From: Leptobrachium leishanense
Taxonomy: Eukaryota > Chordata > Amphibia > Anura > Megophryidae
Length of the DNA stretch: 64,000 bases
NCBI GenBank assembly: GCA_009667805.1
Contig: CM019068.1
Location: 11,202,889 to 11,266,888 of the forward strand
Direction of reading: 5' to 3'
Every line of letters begins with the position of its first letter. Positions within the stretch are counted from its first letter, which is position 1. The position numbers and the translations under genes are program-made. The notes beneath the pieces were generated by a model, which was given only the letters and a program-made list of their open reading frames with translations, searched no databases and was not told where the DNA came from. Shown piece by piece: positions 10,769-21,814 of the stretch.

Positions 10769-11319
10769 TAGGCTTGTGCACCGATTTTTTTTTCGGTTCG
10801 ATTCGATTCGATTTTTCGGATTTTTAAACTTTTCGATTCGGCTCGTTTCGACCGATTTCTGTTTCGATTCAGTTCGGCTCGACACGTTTTTCGTGTACAT
10901 TCTTTTTTCGGAATTTCGACCATTTTTCATATTTCCGTGTCACTTAGCTCGGTTTTTGTATCGATTTTTCGTATTTTCGGAAATTTTCGTTTTTCGGAAT
11001 TGTAAATGGTTTCGGAATATCGACCATTTTTCGTATTTTCGTGTCACTTAGCTCGTTTTTTGTGTCGACTTTTCGTATTTTCGGAAATTTTCGTTTTTTC
11101 GGAACGTCTGTTCTCCTTGTTTCAAAGCAATAAATTTCGATTTGACACATTTCAAGTACATTCGAAAATTCTGAAAATATTTTGTTTCGGCTCGGAAAAC
11201 TTTTCTGATCTGCCATTTTCGGATCTAAAAATTTTCGGAAAAACGGCCGCATCCGAAAACACGAATCGGGAAATTTCGTGAAAATTCCGAAATTCCGAAA
11301 CCCGAAACGCACATCCCTA
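10769..11319 (+). mobile_element. hAT-type MITE, family C, copy C1
   Basis: Ends TAGGCTTGTGCACCGA and CGCACATCCCTA. Perfect 8-bp target duplication CAAATATG (10761-10768 and 11320-11327), diagnostic of hAT-type insertion. The interior is extremely rich in TTCG/TCGA words ('tttcggaa', 'gattcgattcg'), which leaves long frames open on both strands without any protein-like content. It includes a partial internal duplication ('cgaccatttttcatatt' near 10918 and 11022), which makes it about 100 bp longer than C3 and C4. Confidence 0.95.
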
Positions 11320-11327
11320 CAAATATG

Positions 11328-11589
11328 CCTCTATGCACCCCAAGTCCAAAGTGATTTACATCACATATACTATTTAAAATGGAATATTTTGGAAGATAAA
11401 GATTAAGAAAGCTTCAACCTGTTGGGCTCTGAATGAGGAACTATCTTGTTAAGAAACAGATAAGCTGTAAACCTCTAGTTTTTCACTTAATGATTTGCAA
11501 TTCCATTATTAAAGCAAATTATCAAAGCTATTAAAAATGGAAGGCATGTGTTCAGGGTCAATAATCTACACAACCATTACTCTTGGCCA
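11328..11589. other. no recognised feature
   Basis: AT-rich single-copy-looking sequence between C1 and the possible mariner relic. Confidence 0.4.
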
Positions 11590-11780
11590 CCATGGGCTTA
11601 TCCGTGGACTCTTGTTTCATCACAGATGTCAAAACGTCCATACTTGAATCTGCTTAACCAATTGTGGACCTTCAGGAGACTTGGGGCCTCATCACCAAGA
11701 TGGGTTTTGACACCTTCAAAGCACTCTTTCCAAGAGAAACCACAATGACATTGGTAAAGCATGATGGTCCGTTTTTAGCT
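11590..11780 (-). pseudogene. possible mariner-type transposase N-terminal relic
   Basis: On the minus strand the conceptual peptide near 11705-11605 reads APSLLKVHNWLSRFKYGRFD, then DE, then stops. The pattern 'V..W...F..G.FD..DE.R' is that of the second helix-turn-helix of mariner transposases. Frames change on either side and stops interrupt it, so it would be a very old fragment. No inverted repeats were found. A chance match is possible because only about 30 residues support it. Confidence 0.3.
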
Positions 11781-12357
11781 CCACCACTTTCTGATTCATC
11801 TTGCGTCTCCATGATCGTCTTTGGGGATATCAAATTTTCTAAAAGTACTAGAAGGATTGAGCTTTCTTTGGAAAATTTTTCTTGCATTAACATCATTATT
11901 TCATTGATTTTTACCTTACTTGTGACCTGTGGATCCCCCCGCCCCCCTTATCAATAAAACCTTCTGGATTCCATAATGATAATTGCTTTTTTAGACATGT
12001 TGCTATAACTTGTTAATTATTGTATCTTGTCTCTGTTTTTCTTTGGCAATAACCAGAGGAAATGGTACAAGCTAATGGTACCAGTAAGTGGCAGCTCTTA
12101 TCACACTGAAACAAACGTGGACGAGTAGACAGGATATCATATCAAACCGATGAAAACCTTGGGCTCTTGTCCCTTTTAGCCGTAGTAGGGAGCCACTAAA
12201 GGGGAAATATCAGAACGCGTCAATAACTACTGTTGTCAACTCTATTCCCTCACAGCAGCTTTGTTAGCAACTCGAGTTAAAGTGTTTGGAAGCCACTAAT
12301 TGGTACCGTAGGAGCCAAGCATGACCTTGCACGAAGTCTGCATGAGCTTGTAAATAT
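11781..12357. other. no recognised feature
   Basis: Low-copy-looking sequence with a CCCCCC tract at 11936-11948. No gene, RNA or repeat boundary is evident. Confidence 0.4.
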
Positions 12358-12574
12358 TAGACATATGCAATTTGATTTGGACGTCTACGGAAATGGTCCA
12401 AGATATCAACAATTCAGATCAGTGTGAATTCAGAATTGCTGATGTCCAGACCGAATCGATTTCCCCAAAATAAAAATAATTCAAAATTTTCAGATTATTT
12501 TCAGACCTGGCCAATTAAATCCAATTTTTTTCCGATTTATAATCAGAATACTAAAAAAAAATAAAAAAAAATGT

Positions 12575-12657
12575 AACCTTAACACTACACCTAATCCTAG
12601 CGTTATTCATATGACACCCAGAAACTGTAACCGTAACCCTAGCGCTAATGCTAGCAG
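12575..12657 (+). repeat. degenerate CCCTAA tract, part of I1
   Basis: Degenerate 'accctag/ctaaccct' words interrupted by 'catatgacacccagaaactg'. It is cut on the right by the LINE insertion and resumes at 13276. Confidence 0.8.
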
Positions 12658-13275
12658 AATGCTTGGTTGTGTAGGGAGAGGTATTAGCAGTAGGAAAAGG
12701 GAAGTGCTCATGCCACTGTACAGAGCACTGGTGAGACCTCACTTGGAGTACTGTGTGCAGTACTGGAGACCGTATCTCCAGAAGGATATAGACCTCTTAG
12801 AGAGAGTTCAGAGAAGGGCTACTAAAATGGTGTACGGCTTGAAGGAGAAAAGTTACCAGGAAAGGCTTAATGATCTTAACATGTACAGCTTGGAAAAAAG
12901 ACGAGACAGAGGAGATATGATAGAAACATTTAAATACGTAAAGGGAATCCACAAGGTAGAGGAAGGGAGTATATTTAAAAGGAAACAAAATAGCAAAACA
13001 AGAGGACATAGTCTTAGATTAGAGGGGCAAAGGTTTAAAAGTAAAATCAGGAAGCATTATTTTACTGAGAGGGTGGTGGATACACGGAACAGTCTTCCAG
13101 TAGAAGTGATAGAGGCCAAAACAGTAATTGAATTTAAGCAAGCATGGGATAGGCATAAGGCTATCCTAAACAAAAGATAAATCCAGGTAAAGTATCCATG
13201 TAATTGGGCAGACTAGATGGGCCGAAAGGTTCTTATCTGCCGACATTTTTCTATGTTTCTATGTTTCTATGTTTC
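12658..13275 (+). mobile_element. 5'-truncated LINE 3' end (CR1/L2 group)
   Basis: A frame open from 12611 to 13180 encodes, from about residue 17, the C-terminal part of a LINE reverse transcriptase: PLYRALVRPHLEYCVQYW, then LERVQRRATKMVYGL, the RDRGDMIETFKYVKGI block, and the C-terminal pattern RGHSLRL...VVDTRNSLPVEVIEA. This is the thumb and downstream region; the catalytic YADD palm is absent because the copy is 5' truncated. The stop is at 13178-13180, then a short 3' UTR ('gggcagactagatgggccg') and a tail of TTTCTATG units (13246-13275), the microsatellite-type tail of CR1/L2-like LINEs. About 175 codons without a stop, so a fairly young copy. Inserted in the CCCTAA tract of I1. The clade within the group is not resolved. 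Confidence 0.88.
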
Positions 13276-13465
13276 TAAACTTAGCCCTATCCTAACTCTA
13301 ACCCCAACCCCAGCCTATCTCTATCCCTAGCTCTGACCCTTATCATATGATGCATAGAAAGAAACTGTCCACCTAAGCCTAGTCATAACCTAAACCTATC
13401 CCTGGCACTAATCCTAACCCTTGCCCTAACCCTAAACTAACCTAGTCCTGACCTTAGCCCCCTAA
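13276..13465 (+). repeat. degenerate CCCTAA tract, part of I1
   Basis: Continuation of the tract interrupted at 12657: 'cctatcctaactctaacccc', 'catatgatgcatagaaagaa', 'aaccctaaactaaccta'. On average one base in six departs from the telomeric hexamer. Confidence 0.85.
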
Positions 13466-13689
13466 CCAGTTATTAGAGATGTGCGTTTCGCTTCAAATCA
13501 AAATTCTGACGAAATTTACAGGATTCGTATTTTGGGAGGACTTCCGAAATACGTACTGGAAAGATCCGAAACTAAATGAAAACGGAACGAAATGAAACTA
13601 AACTAAATGAATCGAAATAGAACAAATTGATTCAGTTTTTCAGAATTAATTTGTTGTATTTCGTGGTGCGCTCCAAAATGGTTCAGCAA

Positions 13690-13845
13690 TTTCACAAAAA
13701 AAATCCAGAAAAATGCCTAAAAAAATCCTATAATATAAATTAATAAAGAGACTTCTTGCTGCAAGTGAAAAGAATAAACGGTTGAATAAATATTTAATAA
13801 AAACGGGGAATATTTTTTACATTGAAACCTTTGGGATTATTTTGT
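13690..13845 (-). mobile_element. family A fragment, reverse orientation
   Basis: Reverse complement of the family A centre: 'aataaagagacttcttgctg', 'ataaacggttgaataaatat', 'ggggaatattttttacattg'. It is the only family A piece in the window on this strand. Confidence 0.75.
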
Positions 13846-13849
13846 ATGT

Positions 13850-14360
13850 CTGATATTTTTATTGAAGTACCAGCTGTATTTTATTTTTATTTTATCACTG
13901 TCTGTTATTTTCATTGTAGTACCCGCTGGTGTTTTCTTTTAGTACTGGTTGGTATTTTTATTGTAGTACCGGCTGGCATTTTATTACTGGCTGCCATTTT
14001 CATTGTAGTATTGGCTGTGTTTTATTTTAGTATGGCTGGTATTTTCATTTTACCATAGTACTGGCTGGTATTTTCTTTTAGTACAGGCTGGAATTTTTAT
14101 TGTAGTACCAGCTGGTATTTATTTTGGTACTGACTGTATATTATTTTTCTTTTATCACTGGCTGCTATTTTCATTGTAGTACCGGCTAGTGTTTTATTTC
14201 AGTACTGGCTTGTATTTTATTACTGGCTGATTTTTCATTGTAGTACCGGCTGTATTTTATTTTAGTACCATCTGGTATTTTCATTTTATTGTAGTACCAG
14301 CTGGTATTTTATTTTAGTACTGCCAGGTATGTTCATTTTATTGTAGTACCGGCTGGCTGT
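13850..14360 (+). repeat. degenerate tandem repeat of about 45 bp inside H
   Basis: Alternating half-units 'ttttcattgtagtaccggct' and 'ggtattttattttagtactg', about 11 copies with many small indels. It lies wholly inside element H. Confidence 0.8.
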
Positions 14361-14847
14361 TGTCCTTGGTACTGAAATATATTTCAGCACCAAGGACAGG
14401 GAGAATACGTATCTTTTTTTACCACAATCTAAGTAGTTAATTAATCTGTTTCACATTCTGAAGTAACTAATAAATACGAAATAGCTAATAAAAATGAAAT
14501 ACGAAATACCAGCCATCCGGACTAACAAATCGGCCCAAAATTCGAATCCGGTAACATAATGAACCGAAACGAAAAAAAAAAATGAAATGATCTGAAATGA
14601 AACAATTTTTTTTTCGTTTTGCACATGTCCACCAATTATTTTACATGTTATACATAAAGGTTCTAAATATAGGAGACGGCCGAATATATATTGGACATTT
14701 CTTACATTTTGAATTGGTCTGATTCTGAAACATCAAAAGCTTCCAATATTCCGAATCGATTCCAATTATTTACAAATTCGATATTTACAGATTCTGTAAA
14801 ACAACCCGTACGAACCAAGCTGAATTTTTTAGCCCTGCACATGTGTA

Positions 14848-15959
14848 GCACATATAGGGCTGTACTGAGGTCACAGAAGAAACCCCGGTAAGCCCTTATT
14901 TTTTAGTTCAAAGCGTTAAATTTATCGGAAATCAAACTCAATTAAATCGAGCACCAAGTTCGAAAGAGGCACCAGGAGCCAGATTTTTAATTTTAAATTA
15001 GTTGCGCTTCCTCCTTTGTTCCTTTCTGGTCCCTGATGCCGATGAGTGCGGTCTCGGTGCCCAAAACATTAAAAATAAACAGGCTCTGTTTATGATGAAA
15101 GCGAAATTACAGACATCATAAAAAAAGTAAAAATCGTCTGTAAAGTTCACCGTCTTCCCCATCAGCTTTGACGTCGGCTCTGAAGAGGTTTGGTTCCAAA
15201 GTGATTTGGGTACAGGTCCTGCAATTTTGGGGCACGGATATGCAATTTTGTTTATTACTATTACTGCGTTTGAAATGCCACGAGCAACAAGCCGGCTCTG
15301 AACTTCAATGAGTCTGTTCCCTGCCTACTCTTCCATGGTAAATGTCAAATTTAAGAGAGAGAGAAGAAAAAAAAGATTAGTTTTTTCCATTCATGTACAC
15401 AAATTTTAACATATTTTATTTCCACTTAATCATTTTTTTTTTCCTTCTCTTGCTTGGTCTGTTCTAATGGATTAAATATAAAAGGTAGAGATTTTAAGCT
15501 TCGGAAAACGGGGTTTATTTTTAATGCAATTTAAATGAAAAAGGTTTGTTTTTTTCTGGCATGAACTCGCTCTTTTGTTTAATTTTTCACTTCTGAATAT
15601 ATTTTATATATTATATTATATTTATATTTTAGAATATATTTTTATTTTTATAAATATGGGTCAAATTAGTTGAAAAATATCGGTTGGAGCTGATATTCGA
15701 AAAATGATGCTCGTCCAACAAAAAGCTGGCCGTTAAAAAAATCTGAAAGATTGTTTAGGTCGGCATTTGTGTCTTTATACATGAATATTGGAAAACAAAC
15801 AATGTATAAAAAAAGATCTCAGTCTTATTCTCTTTCTATTGTCTTAAAATCCATTTTATTATCACCATTTCAGCATATGTATTATTTTTTTTTGGAAATC
15901 ATCTTACCAATAATTTCAAACTAAATTGATAAAGCTGATATTTCCTTGAGAAAGTCTAC
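14848..15959. other. no recognised gene; AT-rich DNA
   Basis: A stretch of more than 1 kb between the two family I copies. It contains AT-rich low-complexity DNA (15595-15650) and otherwise nothing I recognise. Confidence 0.45.
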
Positions 15960-16162
15960 ATTTTTGATTGGGCTTGGACCTATGCGGAAATGGTACAAAA
16001 TATCGGCAATTTGGCTATTTGGATTGATCCTAATTTCGATTTGCTGATGTCTGAACCAAATAGTTTTTCGAATATAAAAAAATTCCATTTATTATAATTG
16101 GCCAAGTCCGAATATAATCAGGAAAATTCATATTTACTCTGAAAAGTAAAAAAAAAAAAATT

Positions 16163-16770
16163 AGTAACCCTAACCCTAGCCTAACCTTAGTGCTAGTCAT
16201 ATGACACCCAGAAACTATAACCCTGACCCTAGCACTAAACTTAGCTCTAATCCTCGCCTAACCCTTAACCTAGCCCTGACCCTAGCCTTAATCTATCTCT
16301 AGCAGGTCTATTCACTAAAGGGGAAACTCTAGAGAACTGGCAGGAGAAGAGAACAATCTAGACAAATAGCCAATTTGGAAAGTGAGATAAATTTGAGAAT
16401 TCTTCTGGTTTTGTGTATTTTGAACTAGATTTTTAACTTCTCCTGCTAATTCTCCTGAATTTCACCCTTTACTGAATAGACCTGTAGGCCTGACCCTAAT
16501 CATATGAAACAGAGAAACTGTCACCCTAACCCTAGCCCCGACCCTAATCATATGACACCCAGAATCTGTATACATAACCCTAGCACTAACCCTAACCCTA
16601 ACTCTAATTGTTGCCTATCCCTATCCCTAACTCTATGCCTAAACTAACTCTATCCCTAGCCTAACCCTAGTCTGATCCTAATCAAATGACATACAGAAAT
16701 TGTCACACTAAACCTAAACCTAACCCTTCACCCGGGCACTAACCCTCGCCCTAACCCTAGTCCCCCTAAC
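16163..16770 (+). repeat. degenerate telomere-like CCCTAA tract inside I2
   Basis: Repeated 'accctaaccctag' words interspersed every 100-150 bp with the block 'catatgacacccagaaactg' (near 16199, 16502 and 16550). The regular co-occurrence of this block shows a larger composite unit and not a relocated chromosome end. Confidence 0.9.
16307..16486. mobile_element. short MITE, about 178 bp
   Basis: Terminal inverted repeats CAGGTCTATTCACTAAAGGG (left) and CCTTTACTGAATAGACCTG (right). TA lies just outside both ends, compatible with a Tc1/mariner-type TA target. The body 'gccaatttggaaagtgagat' is shared with the MITE at 24990-25171 ('cgatttggaaagtgagatga'), so the two are relatives with different terminal sequence. 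Confidence 0.75.
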
Positions 16771-16957
16771 CAACTTTTTACATGTTATACATAAGGGTTC
16801 CAAATATCAGAAGCTACTGAACATATCAGACGTTTTGGATATTCCAAATTGGTTTATTACAATCCTATATTACCCAATATATTACCCAATCCTATATTTT
16901 CAGATTCCGAAACAATTCGAATCGAATCGAGCTGAGTTTTTCGGCACTGCGCGTGCC

Positions 16958-17210
16958 TATTAAAAAGTGTAGCCGCGAGAGTCGATATTCGAGACAAACT
17001 TTTATGGGGAAACAAAAGGACAATAAACCTGCATTTAAATCTCCCGCAATGAAAGATGTTTGAAAACCATCCACAAACAGACCCAATTTTGGCAATCGCA
17101 CCAAATTAAGTGGAGCCCATAGTCTCTTCCATTTTGCTAGAGCATCAGGGGATTTGTAGTTTGTATAAAGCTGCAGCTCTATGGTTAATCATCATGGATA
17201 AGAGTGCATA
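16958..17210. other. no recognised feature
   Basis: Single-copy-looking sequence between I2 and A3. Confidence 0.4.
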
Positions 17211-18181
17211 CAGGGTTACTGAGAGAGAGACGATCTAACCACGAAACGGCACCGAACAATGAATTTCCCGGTAAAGTGCAAATTCAGGGCCATTCGGCTA
17301 ATCAAAACTTGGCAATTCGCCAAATATTGGGGAATTGCCAGTGAAATACGGTGCTGTTCGGCGGCAGTGAAATCTCCCATAGAGAAGCAATGGTTAATCT
17401 ATTCACATTGAACAGCAGAGAAATGTCAGTGAAATGCCCTGATGTTCAGTGGTTTCATTCGACAGGTTTATTCAGGCGAATCCCATAGGCTTCAATGTTA
17501 AAAATATTCCCGTTTTATTTCAATATCTAATAAAACGTCTATTATTTTAATCTGCTGCAAAAAGTCTCTTTTTTTATTTTTTGTTTAGGACTTTTTAGGC
17601 AATTTTTCGGGATTTTTTCAGCACATTTTTATTCCGATTTTTTATTTTTTTTTAAATATCGTTTTTTTTTTTTTCCTGTAACAGACCATTTTATTATTAT
17701 ACCTAGGACCTTATATGTAATTTGCAGGCATTTTCATCCATTATTTCTTTTGCAAACAGCGTTTGAAATTTTTTAGTGTCAATGTTTTTTTTAACCCCGA
17801 GCATCAACTTTTCAGTTTTTTCCTGCGCCTGGCAGGCACTGTGTTCGGCGGATCACCTATTTTTTTTCACCCGTGTTCAGCGGGTTTGCGGCGGATCGTC
17901 TAGTACATTCGGCAGGTTTTCTTGCAGTGGTTCGAAGTGACCTGATACTTTCGAATCGTATTGGCAGGTTATCGGCCGGTTGTCAGCAGGTTATTGGCGG
18001 GTTATCATGAATTTTTGGTGATTTTTCCGGGAATATTTGGGATCTGTTTGGCGGATTTTCCCTGTACTTCGGGGACCCTGCGGTGAATGCTGATTTCACC
18101 GTAGGGTCGGGGAATTTGTTTCTCGGGCAACGAGCGAGCATCAAATTGTCGGCGACATTTCGTTTCTCTCTGAATAACCCC
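17211..18181 (+). mobile_element. family A, copy A3
   Basis: Starts CAGGGTTACTGAGAGAG directly after TA and ends CTCTCTGAATAACCC. The full set of internal landmarks is present ('acaggtttattcaggcg', 'cgaatcccataggcttcaat', 'ctgtaacagaccatttta', 'ggtgaatgctgatttcacc'). Nearly full length at about 970 bp. Confidence 0.88.
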
Positions 18182-19477
18182 TTAAGGCTTTTTGTTCAGC
18201 CTCCACTCGGCAGAATATTTATGGAAACATTATTAAGATACACATTTATTCTGAGTATTATGTGACAGCACCCGAGCGGCCTAATAGCTAATTTTCCTGT
18301 CTTTTATTGTATTTTTTTCCCTTTTTTTGTACCTGTCTTTGCAGAGTAACACGAGGCAAAGGATAAGAGAACGTGGAAATCAAAGATTATCATTATTTCA
18401 GGCAACAAGTTGTCAGCCGGTTGAGTCTTGAACACATTACACGGAATTTCTAATTTGCAGTTTGATTCACTTGGGCTTCAGAGAAATTTGTAAATGGGTT
18501 TTATAAAAAAAAAAATAACTTTTTCCGCGGAATGCGTAGGGGATATAAATAAAAGCTTATTATGATGATAAAACCCGCTTAGAAAGTGATTGATGCCTGG
18601 CTTGTGTAGCGTCCGTTTGGCTGTGGATAATGGAGAGGTTGCAGTTTGTTATTTAGAGGTCGGGATGGAATTGGATGTTTCTGATGTGCGGAGCCTGAAG
18701 AGGCAGAGATGTTCTAGTGGTCATTATGGCCATGATAGGAATTGTCCATGTTGCAAGGAGACTCTCCAAAATCACAATGCATTCCATATCTGGGGTGCAT
18801 GAGCATGTGTTAATGGGTGTAATGCCAGCTGGCCGCACGTTAAAGTGTCTACATCCTGACCACATTAGTGGTTTAAAGTGGTCGGGCTATACAGAGGCCT
18901 CTGTCCCTCCTGCTTGGGTCGGCTTCTAGTGCTGCGTGAAGTCGAACCGTTACCTCTGGCAACACATGTATTGTCAGGGGCTGGTACCGGGTGAGTACCG
19001 CCTTTGCAGATATAAGCCCAGGGATGGATTTGCATCTCAGGAGCCTGTAGGCACAGAAATGTGGAGCGCCCATACTCCCCCCTAAACAAAAACTGACTTT
19101 TAAAATTTTGGTTTTGGGGCAAACTAAATTTAAAAAAACAAAATTTTAAAAAACTGAAACCATTTCTCTCTGCGTCAAATCATGCAAAGGGTCAAAATCT
19201 GTTGCCTGCGTTGAGTTAGCGCAGCGGCATTGTTTGTTTTATATTTAAAAGCATATTTAGCCTCTGCCGGAGAACAGAGGAAAAAAATACATTTTGCATT
19301 TACTTTTTTTCTAATTTTTATTTTTACACCTTACATGGACAAGTTTGGTTTCATTGTAAAGACCAGACTCTGTCATTTCCAATCACTCCTCACTTAACCT
19401 TGTGCGATGTACAATTTAGAGATGCAGGTTCCAAAGTCCCCCTGTCTCTCATTTCGAACCCTTACCTTAATCTCCAA
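18182..19477. other. no recognised gene
   Basis: Complex, low-repeat sequence. Short A and T tracts only; the open frames here (up to 85 codons) match nothing I know. The right end (19440-19477) enters 'cttaccttaatctcc' words of the kind found in the CCCTAA-like tract at 21800-22575. Confidence 0.4.
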
Positions 19478-20211
19478 TAATGATGGGCTGAGTGTTTGAT
19501 TTGAACATGAGTTCGAATCAAACATTGGCCGTTCGAGTGTTCGATGAACGCCGAACATTATGGGATGTTCGCGGTCCGTTCGATCGTGGACATTCCATAA
19601 TACAAAATGTGTTCACAGTTCTCCTAAATGTACCGGCAGCTGCCGGTACATTTAGGAGACCTGTGGCTGCAACCCCCCGGCCCCCGTGCCTTTGGTCCTC
19701 CTGTTCCTCCGATCCGTCTGCTCCTCCGTCTGGCCGCGGCTCCTCTGTCCCACGCCTCGTCTTCATGCTGAGCCCTGATTGCTCAATCAGGGCTCTAATT
19801 CAATATTGAGAACTGATTGGGCAAAGTCCAGGTCAGGTGCAGAACTTTTACCAATCAGGGCTCAGTATTGAATTAGAGACATGATTGGGCAAAGTCCAGG
19901 TCAGGTGCAGGACTTTGCCCAATCAGGGCTCAGCATGAAGACGAGGTGTGGGACAGAGGAGCCGCGGCCGGACAGAGGAGCAGACGGACCGGAGGAACAG
20001 GAGGCCGGGACAGCAGAGGCACGGGGGCTGGGGGCTGCAGCCACAGGTCTCCTAAATGTACCGGCAGCTGCCGGTACATTTAGGAGAACTGATCACATTT
20101 TACGTGTTCTATCCCCATTGATTAACATTGTGTTCGAGTTCATAATCAAACATTTTGGCTGTTCGAATGTTCGAATACGAGCCGAACACAGGGGTGTTCG
20201 GCCCATCACTA
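19478..20211. mobile_element. hAT-type MITE D, 734 bp, palindromic
   Basis: Ends TAATGATGGGCTGAG and GTTCGGCCCATCACTA. Flanks ATCTCCAA (19470-19477) and ATCTCTAA (20212-20219) match at 7 of 8 bases. The two halves are inverted copies: each contains the perfect palindrome around 'TACCGGCAGCTGCCGGTA' (19630-19650 and 20059-20079) and a GC-rich block with 'gaggagccgcggcc'. The centre has CCAAT-containing direct/inverted repeats ('gattgggcaaagtccagg') that resemble the promoter region of the 4.6-kb hAT element at 39410-39500. Non-coding. Confidence 0.9.
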
Positions 20212-20219
20212 ATCTCTAA

Positions 20220-20689
20220 CCCAAACCCAGTCCTAATGCAAATTACGTCCCGCTGCGTTTACTGAAAGACACCCCCAACTAGGAGCTGGTGCTCATTGAT
20301 ACGGCTTCTGCGGAATCAAATCCCCCCAAAAACCACAAATTACATACTCATCTCTTATCCAGTGGTGAGAATGGCGGCCCGATTAGCCACTTCTGGTCGC
20401 CGGGAGCAGAGTGAGACTGGGGAAAAAAAGTCCCCAGTCTCCCTTCACGAATCACTCCACCGACCTGCTGGATCTCGCGAGAGGCGAGATCCTGCAGGTC
20501 ATGTGAACCGGCAGTCGAAGTCTCAATGGAGTCCTATGGATTCCATGGAGGGGATGCTCGCGGCAGTACTTAGCGCTGCCTCAAGTATCCTGAGGCTTAG
20601 CGCTGCTTTATGGGGCAGGCTGCTGGATTAGCACCTGCCCTGTAATATGGCGCACATTATCTGCCTTAGTGTCGCCGTTTTAGCATCAC
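20220..20689. repeat. cluster of short perfect hairpins
   Basis: Three adjacent stem-loops: 20412-20441 (GAGACTGGGG ... CCCCAGTCTC), 20462-20500 (GACCTGCTGGATCTCGC ... GATCCTGCAGGTC) and 20570-20605 (CTTAGCGCTGCCTCA ... TGAGGCTTAGCGCTG). They look like successive segments of a palindromic MITE; similar 'ggatgctcgcggcagcgctg' and 'ggatgctcgcggcagtact' strings occur at 29033 (MITE J) and 20552. Boundaries were not found. Confidence 0.55.
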
Positions 20690-20775
20690 AATTGTAATCC
20701 TGCCCTATGGAATTGTTAAATTTACAACAGCTCTGGTTAAGTTAGCACCACCCTTGGAATAGGACCCTATATATT
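20690..20775 (+). repeat. half copy of the K-type MITE
   Basis: 'gttaaatttacaacagctct' and 'ggttaagttagcacca' match the right half of the palindromic MITE at 37826-37956. Confidence 0.65.
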
Positions 20776-21780
20776 CACCCTCTATTTGGCGCTGCACCGT
20801 TTTGGATTTCTGGATGTTACACAGTAGCAGGAAGCGCTGCAGCAAAGAGTTTCTTATTATCCACGGAATGCAGAGATTTGGGAAATTGTGTTATAAATAG
20901 ATAATAAAATTCTATATGAGTTAATCCCATAATGCGATCATTAGGTGACAGGGATAGGACCTGTTGAGGTGGGATACATTAGCGCTGTGACAAGCTTAAA
21001 CAATTTATGGCCATATTTTGTAAACTAAATCTTAAACTCCCATGACTTTAACAGAACATAAGGTTAAAAGCTGCAAAAAATCTATGAAAGAGTTAAAAAC
21101 CATGAAAATGTTTAAATGTATGAATTAGTGTGATTTCTTCATGGCTTATTGCATTTTTCTGTCGTGAGAAGCAGTCGCTTGTTATGCTTATTACATGAAG
21201 AGTGCTGCCATCGTGGTTTGTTGTAGAATGTAGAGTTTATTGTATATAACATAATCTGAATATCAGTCATAATGATTCGTGACTTTATTACTTTTGGGAA
21301 ATACTTCCTATATCCCCTATAGACGCTTTCTCTACCGGCCAATAAAACGATCGATTTTTTTTATTTTTTATATTATCTTAAAATAACTGGTTTCCAGGAG
21401 ACTGGAGGACAAAGCACGCGCGATCAGCGAGAAAGCGTAACCGTAAACACAAACTACCGTGTGTTTATATCAATCGCCTTTATGTTTTGCATGAAGTAGC
21501 ACAACGAGAAATTTTCAAATATGTAGATAACGTACCGGTTTCTGCCTGCTTTGCATAAGGCGAGACATCTGTGTTTGGACAGAAAGGTGAAGGAAAAAAA
21601 CGGTGTTTTCAGCCAATCAGAGCTTTTCCAAAATTCCAATAGAAGTCACATGGTACTGAATTAATGGCTGTCCACACCAGCATTGAAGCTCATACGGAAA
21701 GAAGGAACAAATAGGTGAGTTTCTTTTATGAAGATGTGCAATGTGAGTCAATCAACCTCAGCTTTAATCTGCAGGTTAAT
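20776..21780. other. no recognised gene
   Basis: Complex sequence without repeat signatures. It ends near a TTAAAGGGACACA string at 21783, which looks like the terminus of another TTAA-type MITE whose other end I could not find. Confidence 0.4.
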
Positions 21781-21814
21781 TTTAAAGGGACACAATCACT
21801 AACATAAACTGTAA

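Larger units (their letters stand above)
13474..14631 (+). mobile_element. hAT-type composite element H
   Basis: Ends TAGAGATGTGCGTTTCG and the complementary CGTTTTGCACATGTCCA. Flanks CCAGTTAT (13466-13473) and CCAATTAT (14632-14639) agree at 7 of 8 bases, an 8-bp hAT duplication. The subterminal DNA is rich in 'cgaaa/gaaatga' words, as in family C. Inside are a reversed family A fragment (13690-13845) and a tandem array (13850-14360). No transposase. Confidence 0.75.
12358..14847 (+). mobile_element. family I dispersed repeat, copy I1, with two insertions
   Basis: The left part ('ggacgtctacggaaatgg', 'attgctgatgtc', then a telomere-like tract with 'catatgacacccagaaactg') and the right part ('ttttacatgttatacataaa', 'gaatcgattccaa', 'agctgaattttttagccctgc') match copy I2 at 15960-16957 in order. 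Ends approximate TAGACATATGCA and TGCACATGTGTA, flanked by GTAAATAT and GCACATAT (6 of 8 bases), compatible with an old hAT-like insertion. Inside it lie a LINE 3' end (12658-13275) and element H (13474-14631). Confidence 0.65.
15960..16957 (+). mobile_element. family I dispersed repeat, copy I2
   Basis: Same order of blocks as I1: 'ggacctatgcggaaatggta', 'tttgctgatgtctgaacc', 'ttataattggccaagtc', CCCTAA tract, 'ttttacatgttatacataag', 'gaatcgaatcgagctgag'. It lacks the LINE and element H, so it shows the uninterrupted arrangement. A 178-bp MITE has inserted in its CCCTAA tract. Confidence 0.7.

Noticed and set aside
10738..11312. Paired open frames (Phe/Arg-rich and Lys/Glu-rich) in family C elements, also at 23338-23879, 27156-27557 and 34441-34971
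   Set aside because: They arise from TTCG/CGAA word bias in a non-coding hAT MITE; frames are not conserved in length between copies.
16163..16770. Telomere or ancient chromosome-fusion point
   Set aside because: The CCCTAA words are degenerate and enclosed by dispersed-repeat sequence in both copies of family I.
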